From positions 19,185,904 through 19,249,903 of the forward strand of contig NC_058163.1 in assembly GCF_020080835.1 (NCBI RefSeq): DNA of 64,000 nucleotides. Direction: 5' to 3'. The translations under genes were made by a program, and so were the position numbers. The notes beneath the pieces were generated by a model. The model saw only the letters and a list, made by a program, of their open reading frames with translations. It was not told the origin of the DNA and searched no databases. This document shows, piece after piece, positions 12,601 through 24,365 of the stretch (position 1 is the stretch's first letter; each line of letters begins with the position of its first letter). This DNA is from Cotesia glomerata (taxonomy: Eukaryota; Arthropoda; Insecta; Hymenoptera; Braconidae).

Positions 12601-13190
12601 CACCATTAAGTATAATCATCCCTTACACACTTTGCGGTTAACATCCGACGTTAGTGAACGCCTGACCACCTTAATGCCTTATAATTTACAAGCTATGCCC
12701 CTCTCGACTTATACACTATCTCTTCCTCTCCCTATCTATATATATTTATAATGAAAATATTCATCAACATTAAAGTCAGACCAAGAAAACAACAACACCG
12801 ACAACAGCCCGGTCTTCATTTATACATATGGGATCTAATGTGTTAGATCAGAATAGAAGCACAGGTAATTACTATTATTTAATTTTAACGGACACCCGAA
12901 AGTATGATTTCTGGGTTTAGAAAGTTTTTTCCTTATGAATTTCAGTCGAAATTCAACTTTTCACCAATTTTTCTTTCTGATAAATCGTTTGATTGTGTAA
13001 AGATAAGACAAATTTATTCAAAGAAAGTATGTATGCATTAACGGAATAATCATAAACAACCCGAGCAAAAAAATTAAGTTTAATTGTAAATTTCATTCTT
13101 AAATTCAAACTTTAAAAAAAATATGGCTTTCTAATGAACTCACCAAAGAATCATTTCAATCATCTTACAATAGCCAATAAAAATTTTTTT
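9666..13190. other. No gene; mostly AT-rich, with an island at 11.9-12.8 kb
   Basis: Nothing coding is recognised. A poly-A run lies at about 11238-11254. The section from 11930 to about 12800 has a higher G/C content and more complex sequence. Frames there (11977-12304 on both strands) are mutual shadows with no recognisable domain. A short perfect stem (ttggcg/cgccaa) at about 10418-10441 is too small to call an RNA. Confidence 0.4.
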
Positions 13191-14736
13191 AATTTGGCCT
13201 TATATTTCCATGGTATGTTCATACATAATTTTTGACATGTTCTAAAATAGTTTTAAAAAACAATTTTGGATGAAAATTCTCAAGCTGTCTTTCTAAAATT
13301 GTTTTTTTTTTCAAATCTAGAAAACTTTTTTCCAACAAGAAAGTTACTGTGAGAAAAATTTTGATTTCTTCAGCTAAGAAATAAAATTCTTGAAAATTCC
13401 CATCAAATTAATTTCTTATCTCAAGAATGCCCATATTTTTCAAAAGAAATTTGTCCTCTCAGTATGTATTATGACGTGCAATCAGTTAATTAAAAAACAT
13501 CTTGCATAATTTTTCAATCATCTTTTGAACGAACTCTGTTTGATTTTTTGTTACCAGACTAATGACATCAATCAATTTTCAAATATTTTTTCCGAAAGAT
13601 CTTGAAAAATAGATCACTGCAATATTTTTGGATTTCGGATTCAAAAGCTTTGAGTATTAAAACACACAATCAATAAAATAGGAATTTTTTTAAAATTGTG
13701 AAAAGAAATGGAAAAAATGACTTGAATTGATAATGCTTATTTTTTTGTGGTTTTATCGGTTTAAATCATACTAGTATCGTTACAGGGTAGTAAAAAGACT
13801 GGAAAAATCCGTAGTTTAAATAAAGGTCGTATGGCAAGAGCGAGGCGATGTTTGTTGAATGCATTAGGCGGTAAGAACGGAGGTGGCGGTGGGTTTTCGG
13901 GCATTGAGAAGCAGAACATACCATTGTAGAACTTGGTGTGGAGCGGTAAAAGGGGTTGGGAGACAGCAATGTACCAGAGGGCGTCGATGCAGCTTAAGGC
14001 CTATGTACAGCTTGGAGAGCTTGCGGTGTACGACATGTCTGTACTTTACTGGTAATTCTCACTGCCTCTTTCTCCTCCTCTTCCTTTATTTTTCTCTTTC
14101 ACTCGTTAGCTTTTCTTGTCGGGGTTTCCCTTACTCGTGTATACATGAGCAAAACCCCTTTGTCTATGTCTTGTAGCTTACATATAATTCCTCGTGTTTG
14201 CAAAAAAGATCTTGCGCCGGAGAGTGATGTCCCCATCTATCCTACTCTGGAAGTCTCGGTTCGCTCCTCTACTCCCTCACTTGCCCCTTTCCCTTTTCCT
14301 CTACGCTCGATCTGCTGATTTTTAATATGTCGTTCAACACAACGTACGTTGTTAGTTGTTATGTATACTACTGATGGACTCAGTCTGATGAAACGATTAA
14401 AAACAGCCGCAACTCGGGATAATTAAAAATTCTGTTCTCGCTCCGGCTCTATATTTATATGAAAAAAAATGCTGATATTTTTTCGTGTATATTAATGTTG
14501 TGTTTGTTATTGAGATTACCTAACACAATATGAATAAATACGTTTCAAGACAACTACTTTGATGAATATGTCGTGTCGTTATGGATAAGATAAAGCCATC
14601 GTTATAAACTACTACCTACTAACTATTAAAATATTCCAAATTGTGAGATTATGGAACAATAAAAGTAGGTTATTATATTTTTTAATACGTTTCTAGTGTA
14701 GATTTAAAAATTATTAATGTAGGTAACCCATTTTCA
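13191..14736. other. No gene; AT-rich DNA then a higher-complexity island
   Basis: The island at about 13770-14330 holds open frames of 67-97 codons on both strands that do not resemble known proteins. CT-rich runs dominate the end. Regulatory or untranslated sequence is possible. Confidence 0.35.
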
Positions 14737-14810
14737 AGCATACTTTGTGAAAAAATTTTCTGAAATGGCCTGATTTATTCATATAAGTTATGAAAATCAT
14801 TTTGAAGAGC
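14737..14810 (+). repeat. Dispersed repeat family B, 5' fragment
   Basis: The phrase 'tttgtgaaaaaattttctg' followed by 'aaatggcctgatttattcat' matches the start of family B copies at 2.9, 19.7 and 45.2 kb. Confidence 0.5.
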
Positions 14811-17689
14811 TTTATCGTCTTGATTTAAGACAAAAAACTCTTTAAATTGATTTTTTCGGTTCAAAAATTTTTCTCTTAAATCAAGTTAATTTTTTTTTTT
14901 TTGTAAATAAAAATGGAAAATTATTTTTATTTTTTTATAAGATCTGATGCAGCCACGGCCGAAATTCTTCTTTTCCTGAAAATTTCTTTATAGAGAAAAA
15001 CCGAATATTTAAATGAAGGGTGAAATTTTTTAGCATAAATAATTAAAATAAAAAATTTGTTTCCTTTCCAATTAACTCTGAAATAAATTTTTTTAATATT
15101 GATTCATATAATTTTATTTAAAGTAAATATTTAATTACAATCAGTACTGCAAACATATAAATATTTAATATCAACTCGGTATTTAATTATTTACAATAAT
15201 TAAAAAAAATAATAAAACCTCGGGCAAAAAAAAAAGAAAAAAAGAAAGAGTAGATTACTTAATAAATAATGCAGATACAAAGTATGTTTATACTTTGATT
15301 AATATTGTACTTGTTCAATGAATGCGATTCCCGTGAGATTTGAATAAGGGAAGGGAGATAGAGTACGCGTGCCATGAGAAATGAATTTATGAACTTGCAT
15401 GGAGTAGAGCAAGCGAGTGTTTGTATCATATATGAGTGTGTGCATTGTGCAGCGAGGGGAGGGGGGAAGGGAAAGAGTAGCAAGGGAAGGAGAGTTTATA
15501 GAGTATAGAGGATGATGGTTAAACAGTATAGAGAGAAGTGTATATACACATCTAGTACTGACCGTGATGCACTCGTGGTTGTTACCGCTATATGCACATT
15601 CAGGAAGGAAGAGGGTATAACGGGGCTGTTGGGGCAAAGAGAGTAAACCGATCGGAGGTTCCAGTGATGCAATGCAAATCAAGCAAACCCCTTACCCTTA
15701 CCCTTACCCTTACCATTACTGGCTCGAGTATTCCTATATATACACTCACTCTCGACCAATGGAAACCATTATCTTGATATGCTGGTCTGAGAGTATCCAA
15801 CCTATTTCGCTGGGCTGCTTTCCATCTCTCTCCTTTTCTAATTGAGAACAGGAGCTTAACGTGTAATTAAAATTCTCCGAGCAACAAAAAATCATAACTA
15901 ACTAAAGGGTCATCGAACCTACGTATCTATTTTTTTTTTTTTAAATTTACTCGCGAATTTGTGTGAAAACAGTTGCGTGATTAAGAAACGGTAATAGACA
16001 TTAACGCTAAATTTGTAGTGAGAAAATGTGCTCGTTGATATGAAGATAGTGTTGGGAAGAAAGAGAGAAACCAGAAACAAAAAGCCACGTGTTAGAAAGT
16101 GTGGAGAAGAAAAGAAATAGAAGTAAAAGAAGGAAGACAGAAAGTGTAATACTTAATAGCTATAAATTATTCTTTTTTACATTTTAATATCTTTCTTTCT
16201 GTTCTTTTGTTTTCTCGCGAATCTGATGCAACATTTAAGTTTATTTTTCAACTATTTTCTTTTAGTTAACTTTTTAGCTTGATACTTTCTCATTCTTTAA
16301 TTCTTCAGTTCCATCACTCTCTTTACTCATGTTTTAAGTATTTCTCCATAAGAAAAACAGCCATTAGTGAGAACCGAGAGTTTTACCTTTTTTGTGTATA
16401 AGTGAAACGCGAAACTTTTATCCGCAGTGAATTTTACTTCCACTCACTTTCACCGTAAGTTTGTAACTGAGATAACTTGTAGGCAGAAATGTTGAGAATT
16501 AAAGTTAAAATTGTAATGAAGGTGAAGTTATTGAGGAGGGGGGGGGGGATTTTTTGTGAAATTTATTTAGTGAAAAATTAATGAAATCAAAACAACAGAA
16601 AAATCTATAAAAACTTTTTCAAATTTTGAATATAATCAAAAAATAAAAAAATCTCAAAAATATTAAATAATTTAAGCGTAAAACTTTTTAACGTTAACAA
16701 AGAACGTAAAAAATAAAAATTAGCAAAATTGAAAGATTAATTTCAGTTTCCATATAAAGAAAATTAAGAGACTCGCGAACTTCTGATGCGAAAAAACTTT
16801 TTGTCGGGACATTTTTCATCGACTGTAATATAAATTCTTATTTATATGCAGCCCGGTGTTTATTTTCGATTATAAACGGAACGTCTCTTATGTGTGCCAA
16901 GTTGAGTAAATGGTTGTGGTAGTAGAGTAGTGACAAGAAGTAGTAGGTACTTTGCTCGATCTTCAAGATGTACCATAAACTAAAATAATATTTTAAAAAG
17001 TAGCAAAACTTTTTCATAGCTATCGTGGGAAGAAGCGGCACAAGAAAAAGAGATTGTGGTACATGCATTAAATTTATATGAATATATAAAAATATATATA
17101 TGAAAGAAAGAATATATAAAAGGGTGAGAAGAAAAAGAAAGTAACGAAAGAGAATAAGTTCTTCTTGGCAGTCAAGCTACGCTAATGATCCAAGATATGA
17201 AATATTGCGATGCATCACGAAACATCGTACCGTTTCATCGAGGCTATGAATCATGCGAATTTGAGCGCTGAAACGATGCCCATTCGTTAGATGTAATAAC
17301 AAATAATGCTAACCTCGTTACAGCTACATAGAAAATTCACCCTCTTTTCTTTATTTTTTTATCCTCTTTCGCTTATTCCGTATATTTTTTTGTGATACTT
17401 TTTTCTTTTATATATTTATATATTTATTCCCCTAGTAATCTCGTGTTTCTTCATGCAACAATCATATTATTTAAATTCGATCATAGTCCACGATCACGAA
17501 AGATTTTTAAATTAAATTTCTGTTTTCTATTTATTCTCTTTTGTCGTTCCATAATTCAAATTTATAATGTAATCTTATCCTATTAAACAAGTTCGAAATT
17601 CATCCACTATCGTAACTCAAATTTTTTATCACTTATTTTTTTGGCACATTATTTTTTAAAGCTTACTATAATTTGTTTCTGCTGAAAAA
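14811..17689. other. No gene; island at 15.3-15.8 kb and AT-rich flanks
   Basis: Open frames at 15259-15800 on both strands overlap each other and include a run of Leu-Thr or Val-Arg encoded by a short CCCTTA repeat (about 15690-15713, roughly four units). A G homopolymer of 9-11 bases sits near 16541. A complex block at about 17160-17310 with repeated 'cgaaac' and 'gcgaa' motifs has no recognised function. Confidence 0.4.
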
Positions 17690-18400
17690 ATAACAATTTT
17701 ATAATAAAATTAATTGAAGTGCTGTTAAAATTTTCTAAAATAGATTTGTCAATTTTCCGCATTAGAATGTTTTTTATAACACACCTGAAGTATTAATTTA
17801 GAGAATAAAATTTATTTGAACCGAACGAGTGTCATTTAGAATAAAAAAAATGGTGTACTTAGATATGCCAAAATAATTATTAATTATTCATCATTGCTGT
17901 TCGTTTATTTATGGTAAACTATTTTTTAATAAATTTTTATTTAAAATTTAAAAAAACAATTTGAGATTACACAGAAAAATTTCGTCATGTACTTAAAATT
18001 AATTTATTAATAAAAAAAAATACCACGCTATGCCTAACTCGTCATTTCTGTAAATTTATCACATTTTTATATTGCTTTACAACATATCAAGTCTGTTCGT
18101 TAAATTGACATTTGAAAATTGTCATTTTTGCGTTTAGCTTTCCAAAAATTTTCTCAGCGACTCATTAGGAGTCCTTTTTAACATAGACTTCGTGTTGATT
18201 TGAGGGCAAAATTGATTGAATATTACTTTTATACAAAATAATATTTTAGTATGTTTTAAAAATAACATTAAACAACGCTCAATTATGATGTTTAATTAAT
18301 ATTAAAAAATATTTTTCAACTGTGTGAAAGTAAAGTAATTTGTAAGTAAGAAGTTAGCAGACAAAAATTTTTAGATCAATTTCAACTTTTAATCATTATT
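17690..18400 (+). repeat. Dispersed repeat F, copy 1
   Basis: About 700 bp that matches, in reverse complement, the segment at about 38690-39412. Shared landmarks in the same order include 'ttaattttccgcatta/ttaattttccacatta' variants, 'acacacctgaag', 'catcattgct', 'atggtaaacta', 'taactcgtca', 'tatattgctttaca' and 'gtgttgatttgag'. By eye identity is around 75-80 percent with one indel of about 60 bp. No terminal repeats and no open frame longer than chance. Confidence 0.75.
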
Positions 18401-19744
18401 AATAATTTTCATCGTGTTATTATAATACTTATTTTTATCGACATTGACGAAAAAGTTTCCCCTGTATAATTATAATTAGTTGACTGCAGTGCATAAAATT
18501 ATAAAAATCTACATAAATAAAACTTTTTTATTCATTTTTTTTTATCGCATGCGTACAGTAAATATTTCTTTATCCAATGCAAATTAGTATTTACTTTTTT
18601 CAAAAACACTCGAGTTATGTAAATTTGGCATATAAATTTTTTCATCTTTTTTTTCGAGTATACAGGAAAGTGGTTTTCAAAGGATCGCATTCTCACTCGG
18701 TCTCTGTTGGTACATTTGAGTGTTGTATAAAGGGTTTGAGGCATCAGACATCACACACACGATATGATGTGGCGAGTAAGAAGGGTTCGAAATGCCATCC
18801 ACTATACATCGTTGCATACAGTGACTGTTGAATTTCGCGCGCATCAATCTTTATACTTAACTACATTTTTTATTTCTCCATCATCTTTTCGATAAATCGG
18901 AAATTTAATTTTAAGATAAAATCAGAATAATTATAAATAATCCATTAATATATAGAAACTAAACATTTTAACACATAATTTGGATGTAAAAAAAAGAGAT
19001 AAATTAGTGAGATTTAAAATGTAAAAGATGGTGAAAATATACAAGAGGTGTGAAAGGGTTGAAAATTCCTGAGCGAGAAAGTTGTAAGTCAGGAGAATTA
19101 GTGGCTTTGAAAGTTGGCTATACACCCACGCTCGATGGTACTTCACAGTTGCCAAGTGACGTATTATAATATTTCACCCCTTCCGCGTTCGCCTCTGTTC
19201 CTCTGCTCCGCGCTCTCTTGGTTATAACCTCCAGAGACTACCCCTTTGCGAGCCACATTTATATTATATATTTGCTCTATTCGCACATCCAAGTGTGCAC
19301 ACATATAAATCCTGTGTAGTCATGGACGCGTACTCTGGTAGGGAACGCGACGTAGTTCCTGAGTAGAGAGTAATATTGTTAATTTGCGTGTGTTTGAATT
19401 TAAAGGGAGAGTCGAACCACCCTAATATATTCGCCAGTGTAGATATATTGTGTACAGTCTTTGCAAAAGTATTCTGCTCCTGTTGAAAATATTTTTAATA
19501 ATATCTCAAGAGTTCAATACTGCATACCTTCAATAATTCTTCGATTTTGATCAATCTTTGTATGCATTATCGCGTAATAAAATAAATATCAACCTTATTC
19601 GTAATTATGAGGTATAGCTTGATGTATCTTCGAATTACTGAAAATTTAATTGATAAGTAATTATTGAGCATGAAATTTCCCACAAATATTGTACTGAATA
19701 ATTTTTCATCGTAAGAAAACACTCTCTTTGAAATTTCCCGGCTG
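18401..19744. other. No gene recognised
   Basis: AT-rich DNA with a short higher-complexity block at about 19130-19440. Open frames of 70-84 codons on both strands at 18532-19155 show no domain or coding-like composition. Confidence 0.4.
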
Positions 19745-19965
19745 CAATACCCCGTGAAAAAATTTTCTGATGTAGCCTTAATATGTAATATATATCCGTG
19801 TGTAATTTTTAATCAGTCCTGAGATGCTCATACCAGGCCGAATTTGTTTTGATATGTTATATGACTTGATATGCCTATCTATAATTTGTGGGTCAAAAAT
19901 AGAGTTGAAATCTTGCCATGGAAGGTGCATGATCAGATGATCACTACATCGTCTCTTTAAAAGAA
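19745..19965 (+). repeat. Dispersed repeat family B, copy 6 (with core)
   Basis: Starts with 'ccccgtgaaaaaattttctg', then has degenerate gatatg/catatg units. At about 19905-19955 it carries a diverged core ('ggaaggtgcatgatcagatg' and 'catcgtctcttt'). Its order of parts matches copy 1. Confidence 0.65.
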
Positions 19966-21806
19966 AATTATTGGCGTGAAAAGTAAGTGCAGCTAAAAAG
20001 TTTCTTTGGAGCATAATCGTAGTACTTAAAATAACATTTTAAGATATAATGTTCAATACATTTTTTCACAATGATTTTTAGCCATTTTTGCAGACATTAT
20101 TATACTTTTTTGTAATAAGTAGAAATTATAATTTAATAAACTTGAAATTTTATATTTTAAATGTTGCTTGAATTATATAATAAAAATTATACATGACGAA
20201 TATACTCTGAGTATATAAAAAATCATATAATTAAGAGTATAAACAGTTTAGATCAAAACGCATCAATTCTCTGAATATAATCAATCATGACAGTTGTGAA
20301 ATACTAAAAATTTAATTTGCAGGCTTAAATCTTGGCCAATATGCATTCAAGAACCATTTGAGGAGTTAACTTCGAAAATAAAAATCATTTTATTTTAATC
20401 TCTTAAGGAGTATATATGATATTCGTTTTTAGTTTAATCAATTACTTAACCAATTACTATTCAATGCAAAATGTTGACTGACTTTAACACTTTAAAAAGA
20501 AATAAACAATAAAAAAATTGCAATAAATTATTTTGTTTCTCATATATATAAAATATATACGGCCAGATATGAAAATTAAAAACTTCAAAATTGAAAATTT
20601 ATAGAATTTATTTTTTACTGACGAATTAATTTAACTCTAGTACGTAGTACAAACACTATAAGTTTCGTTTTCAAAATTTGGATAATCATGAACTAAAAAC
20701 AAAACCAATTCGCCTTCTCAAGAAAGTAATCCAACAATTAGTAGTGTCAGCCATACACTCTAAGTTAGTAGTTTGACTCAAGCACCTGTCAGAGTACAAA
20801 GAGATTATCGTTACTTGTACATAACAAACATATAGCATACATTATTGTGAACACATAAATAAATCTGAAACCTTTACCTCACATTACTTTTCACCCTTTT
20901 CTAATTCTTCTGTTTCTCCCATTATATTACTCGTACACGTGTATTGTCTTGAGGAAAACTTGGTGCCGTACCACGTGCACACATACACATATCAAGCAAT
21001 GTTTGTGCGTAATCTACGAGTGCCTTATACTCATGCTGATGATCATGGTTAGGATGGAAACGTATTGGTAAAGAGAGTAGAGGATTTAAACCGAGTATGC
21101 ATTGGATGTGGAGTGGAAGGGGGCAGGGGGTATGCACACGTTTACTGTACGCAATGGAAGATGGAAGATCGTTTCTGGATATCGGTGCAGTGACGTCGGG
21201 GACAGAATGAGAAGTTACTTGGTTAGTATGGAGAATATATTGCATTTAGAGTGGGTGGTGAGATGAAAAGGAGGAAAGGGAAAGGGGTAGTAGTGGTACC
21301 AAACAGTGTTCACTACCTCACATACTATTGTGTATACTATTGTTCTGGTTGGCTAATATCCAAGATGGCTGACTAGTTATACTCGCCCCCTCTCATCTTG
21401 TTCTCTTACTCGCTCTCTTTCTCTTTCTCACATTCACTTGCTCTATTGCTTTCTATTCTAGTGGTACAGCTACTGTACAGCTACTCCTGCTTCGTTATAT
21501 TAGTATTAGTATTAGTGTATATGCGTCCGTATCGCGAGGAGAGAACAACCCCGTTCGCGTCATACCACCCTCAGGCGCAACTCTCTATCTCTCTCATCAC
21601 CCATCCAAGCTTGTACTTGTGTGTATACTGCTCGTATACAAGTTGAGAGCTCAGTCCAGAGAGTATTCAAACTCTACTAATATATGATGAATTTTATATA
21701 TATGTTAAAGGAATAATAGCCGTCATTGCTCAAATCTTTACTGTTTAGCTAAAGCTAACTTATCAAAGATTTACACTATGATTTATATTTAATGTCTTGT
21801 ACATTA
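19966..21806. other. No gene; island at 20.7-21.7 kb
   Basis: AT-rich up to about 20720, then a higher-complexity island. A 107-codon open frame on the minus strand (20922-21245) and an 82-codon frame on the plus strand (21398-21646) lie in it. Neither resembles a known protein; the second is a translated CT-rich run. Confidence 0.4.
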
Positions 21807-21808
21807 TA

Positions 21809-22918
21809 CACTGTAAAAAAAAAATCGGTGTGTCCATACGGTGTACGGTGTTAAAAATTCCGGTGTTAAATTCAACACTGAAATCGGTGTAGCAGTAACA
21901 CCGGTCGCGGTGTAAATATTTTTTTTCGGTGTTAAATTGGTGTTATCAATTTTCTGGTTTTGATAATATTTTAACTAACACAATTTTTATAATTAAACTT
22001 TTTATGTTTAATAATTGAAAATAAATAATCAAAAAAAGTTAGTATTTAATTTAGAAAGTTTAAAATAATAAAATATTGAGTAGATAAATATTTTTGATTA
22101 AAATAAATACACTGTCAAAAATTTCGATGTAAAGATGGACCCGGAGCACTTTATACAGCCGTGTAGTTGTGAAATAATGGTGCGAAATTCTCTCGGTGTA
22201 AATTTTCGATCCGTGTTACTTTAACACCATTATTAAAGGACAATTTTTGGACATCATATAAATAATCGGAAACTCCAAAATAGTGGATTTTAGTAATTAT
22301 TTCATAACTTTTAAGTATTTTTTTTAAGATTTTCGGAATACTTCTAAGATAATTTTAGAATCAATGCAATTTATTTAAAGCAATTTAGTTGAAATTATGT
22401 CCTTAAATTTTATGTGGAACCTTTTTTGAATAATCTTAAAACATTTTTTTTAACTATTTGAGAACAAATTTTGAATACTTTTGAGACATTTTTCGGATAT
22501 TTTTGAGACAATTTTGAAACATTTTTAGAACAATTTTACAATAATTTTGAACGTTTTTTAAATGATTTTCATAGAGATAATTTATTTTTGCACAGCTGTA
22601 GATTTGTCATGTTTAAAACATCCATTATATTGTGAGAAACATCATGGTTACGATAAAAATAATGATTATATTGTTGTATATATATTGTTATATTTTTAAT
22701 ATTAATTGTGTTTTATGGATCATGTAATATTCATACTCCGATACGGTGTAAATTTATTCTACTGTTACATCGGTATTACACCGGTTACACCGATATTACA
22801 CCGGTTGAACGACGGATTTTTAACACCGGAAAAGAGCACCGCTACACCGGTGTTAATACACAGGTGTTACATAGCGGTGTTAAAATGAGTCCATTTTAAC
22901 ACCGCTTTTTTTACAGTG
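21809..22918. mobile_element. TIR element of family C, copy 1
   Basis: A 1110-bp element starting cactgtaaaaaa and ending ttttttacagtg, flanked by TA on both sides (21807-21808 and 22919-22920). Both terminal zones are packed with 'ggtgttaaa' and 'acaccg' motifs in inverted orientation, about 110 bp on the left and 180 bp on the right. The interior is plain AT-rich DNA without coding capacity. A second C-type left end ('cactgtcaaaaatttcgatg') at 22110 suggests a related element inserted or recombined inside. The TA duplication suggests Tc1/mariner-type mobilisation, an inference from termini only. Confidence 0.8.
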
Positions 22919-22920
22919 TA

Positions 22921-23038
22921 TTTTTGAGCTCGAAGAGCTCAAAAACATCATAAATGCAATTTTAAGTGCTTAGGTACGAAATGAGCGGGAAGTTGCAGGG
23001 ATGGCCCTCAGGGTCAACCGTTTTCCTAATTTTTTTTT
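22921..23038 (+). repeat. Family A repeat, 3'-end fragment (A4)
   Basis: Contains the palindrome gagctcgaagagctc followed by the family A 3' end with 'gcgggaagttgcagggatgg' and 'tcaaccgttttcctaat'. It begins immediately after the TA that ends C1, so C1 may have inserted into a family A copy whose other part has decayed. Confidence 0.75.
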
Positions 23039-24065
23039 TAGATTCTAACCAAATTATATTTCAAGTATATCTTAAGTTTTGTTCATATAATCACACATAT
23101 CACTTTATACATTCTTAAAAATATTTTATCATTCATAAAAATTATGTATTTCGAAAAAAGTTATTAAGTTGAAAGGTTTCTCTTTTTTTTTTATTTATTA
23201 TTGAAAAATTTCACAAAAATTATAAAAAAATTTCTGTATACGCTTCTCTGTAATAGAAATCTTACTCTTCACCAATTACAGAAATAATATCACGGAAAAT
23301 TTTACGATAATAATTAAAAAGCAAGTGTAGCTCACAATTTATCATTATTATTGTTGCAATAACTTTTTTTCTTTTTCATTGAAAATGTCTCGTGGATATA
23401 AAATATTGCTACAACGAATAAACCACCTACGGGTTACTGTCATCATCGTCGTTGATCCTCAAGATACGATGTAAAATGTAGATTAACATAAATATTCATA
23501 AACACAATAAAGTTTACGTTACGAGCGACACAAGTTGAGACATGAAAGAGTGAGAACAGAAACACTGACAACCGGTATAGTTATACGTAACAGCAAGGGA
23601 TAGAAAGAGAACAAGGACAGAAAAGTGTCAAGATACATTTTCTCCCTCGTAAAACCAATCCTCCTTATCTCCTTACGGTTTTTTTTAGTCATCTTTACGA
23701 AGCTATGTATAATGCTTTTATTTATATTTTTATATTATATATTATATCCCTCAGTAGAGCTCACGGTCGGCTATATCATGCCATAGAATATTATAATATA
23801 AAATATAACACTAATATAAACTCACCTATTTCATTTTATTGCCATGTACAACTACCACCACAAGTATATGATATTTGTCTTTAGATCGTTTATCTTTATC
23901 AAACTGAATAATATACAAACATATTAACTGAGCTTTACATTAATATAACGATTGTGTCAAGTGCAAAGTTTACTACAGCAACTTTTCCATTTTTCATTTT
24001 CTTAAACTTTTTTTTTAAGACGACACGTTTTTTTTTGTTTTACATTATTATGATTATCGTTATTA
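23039..24065. other. No gene recognised
   Basis: AT-rich DNA. Small blocks at 23400-23660 are more complex but non-coding in appearance. Confidence 0.4.
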
Positions 24066-24365
24066 TTGAAATTAACGCAGTAAATATCGATCAATGATCG
24101 TGGGAGCACGTTTAAAGGGTCTCGCATTATTTTTAATTTTACGAGCGACGCGTCGGTAGCTGGCGTGCCAGGTGATTTTTATCGGGCGATTAACAGGACG
24201 GTTACACGTGTCGCGCCGACGTTTACGCCTCGTTGCACGTATGGCCCGTGGCCGTTTAAAACAACGGAAGAAAGGGATAAAAAATATGAGAGAAAAAATA
24301 TAAAAACAAGCTTCGTGACACTTTGACGACCAGCCACGCGACTCTTTGTCGTCACTGTATTTATT
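24066..24365. promoter_or_regulatory. CpG-rich block, candidate regulatory or conserved element
   Basis: Stands out from the AT-rich surroundings by many CpGs and balanced base composition between about 24080 and 24260. A 99-codon minus-strand frame covers it, but the product is a run of Arg/Lys-rich residues following a hydrophobic stretch and has no domain I recognise. Regulatory DNA or an unrecognised exon are both possible. Confidence 0.25.

Noticed and set aside
15690..15713. Short CCCTTA repeat as an interstitial telomere
   Set aside because: Only about four units, and the unit (TAAGGG on the other strand) is neither the insect TTAGG nor TTAGGG. Simple-sequence drift is enough.
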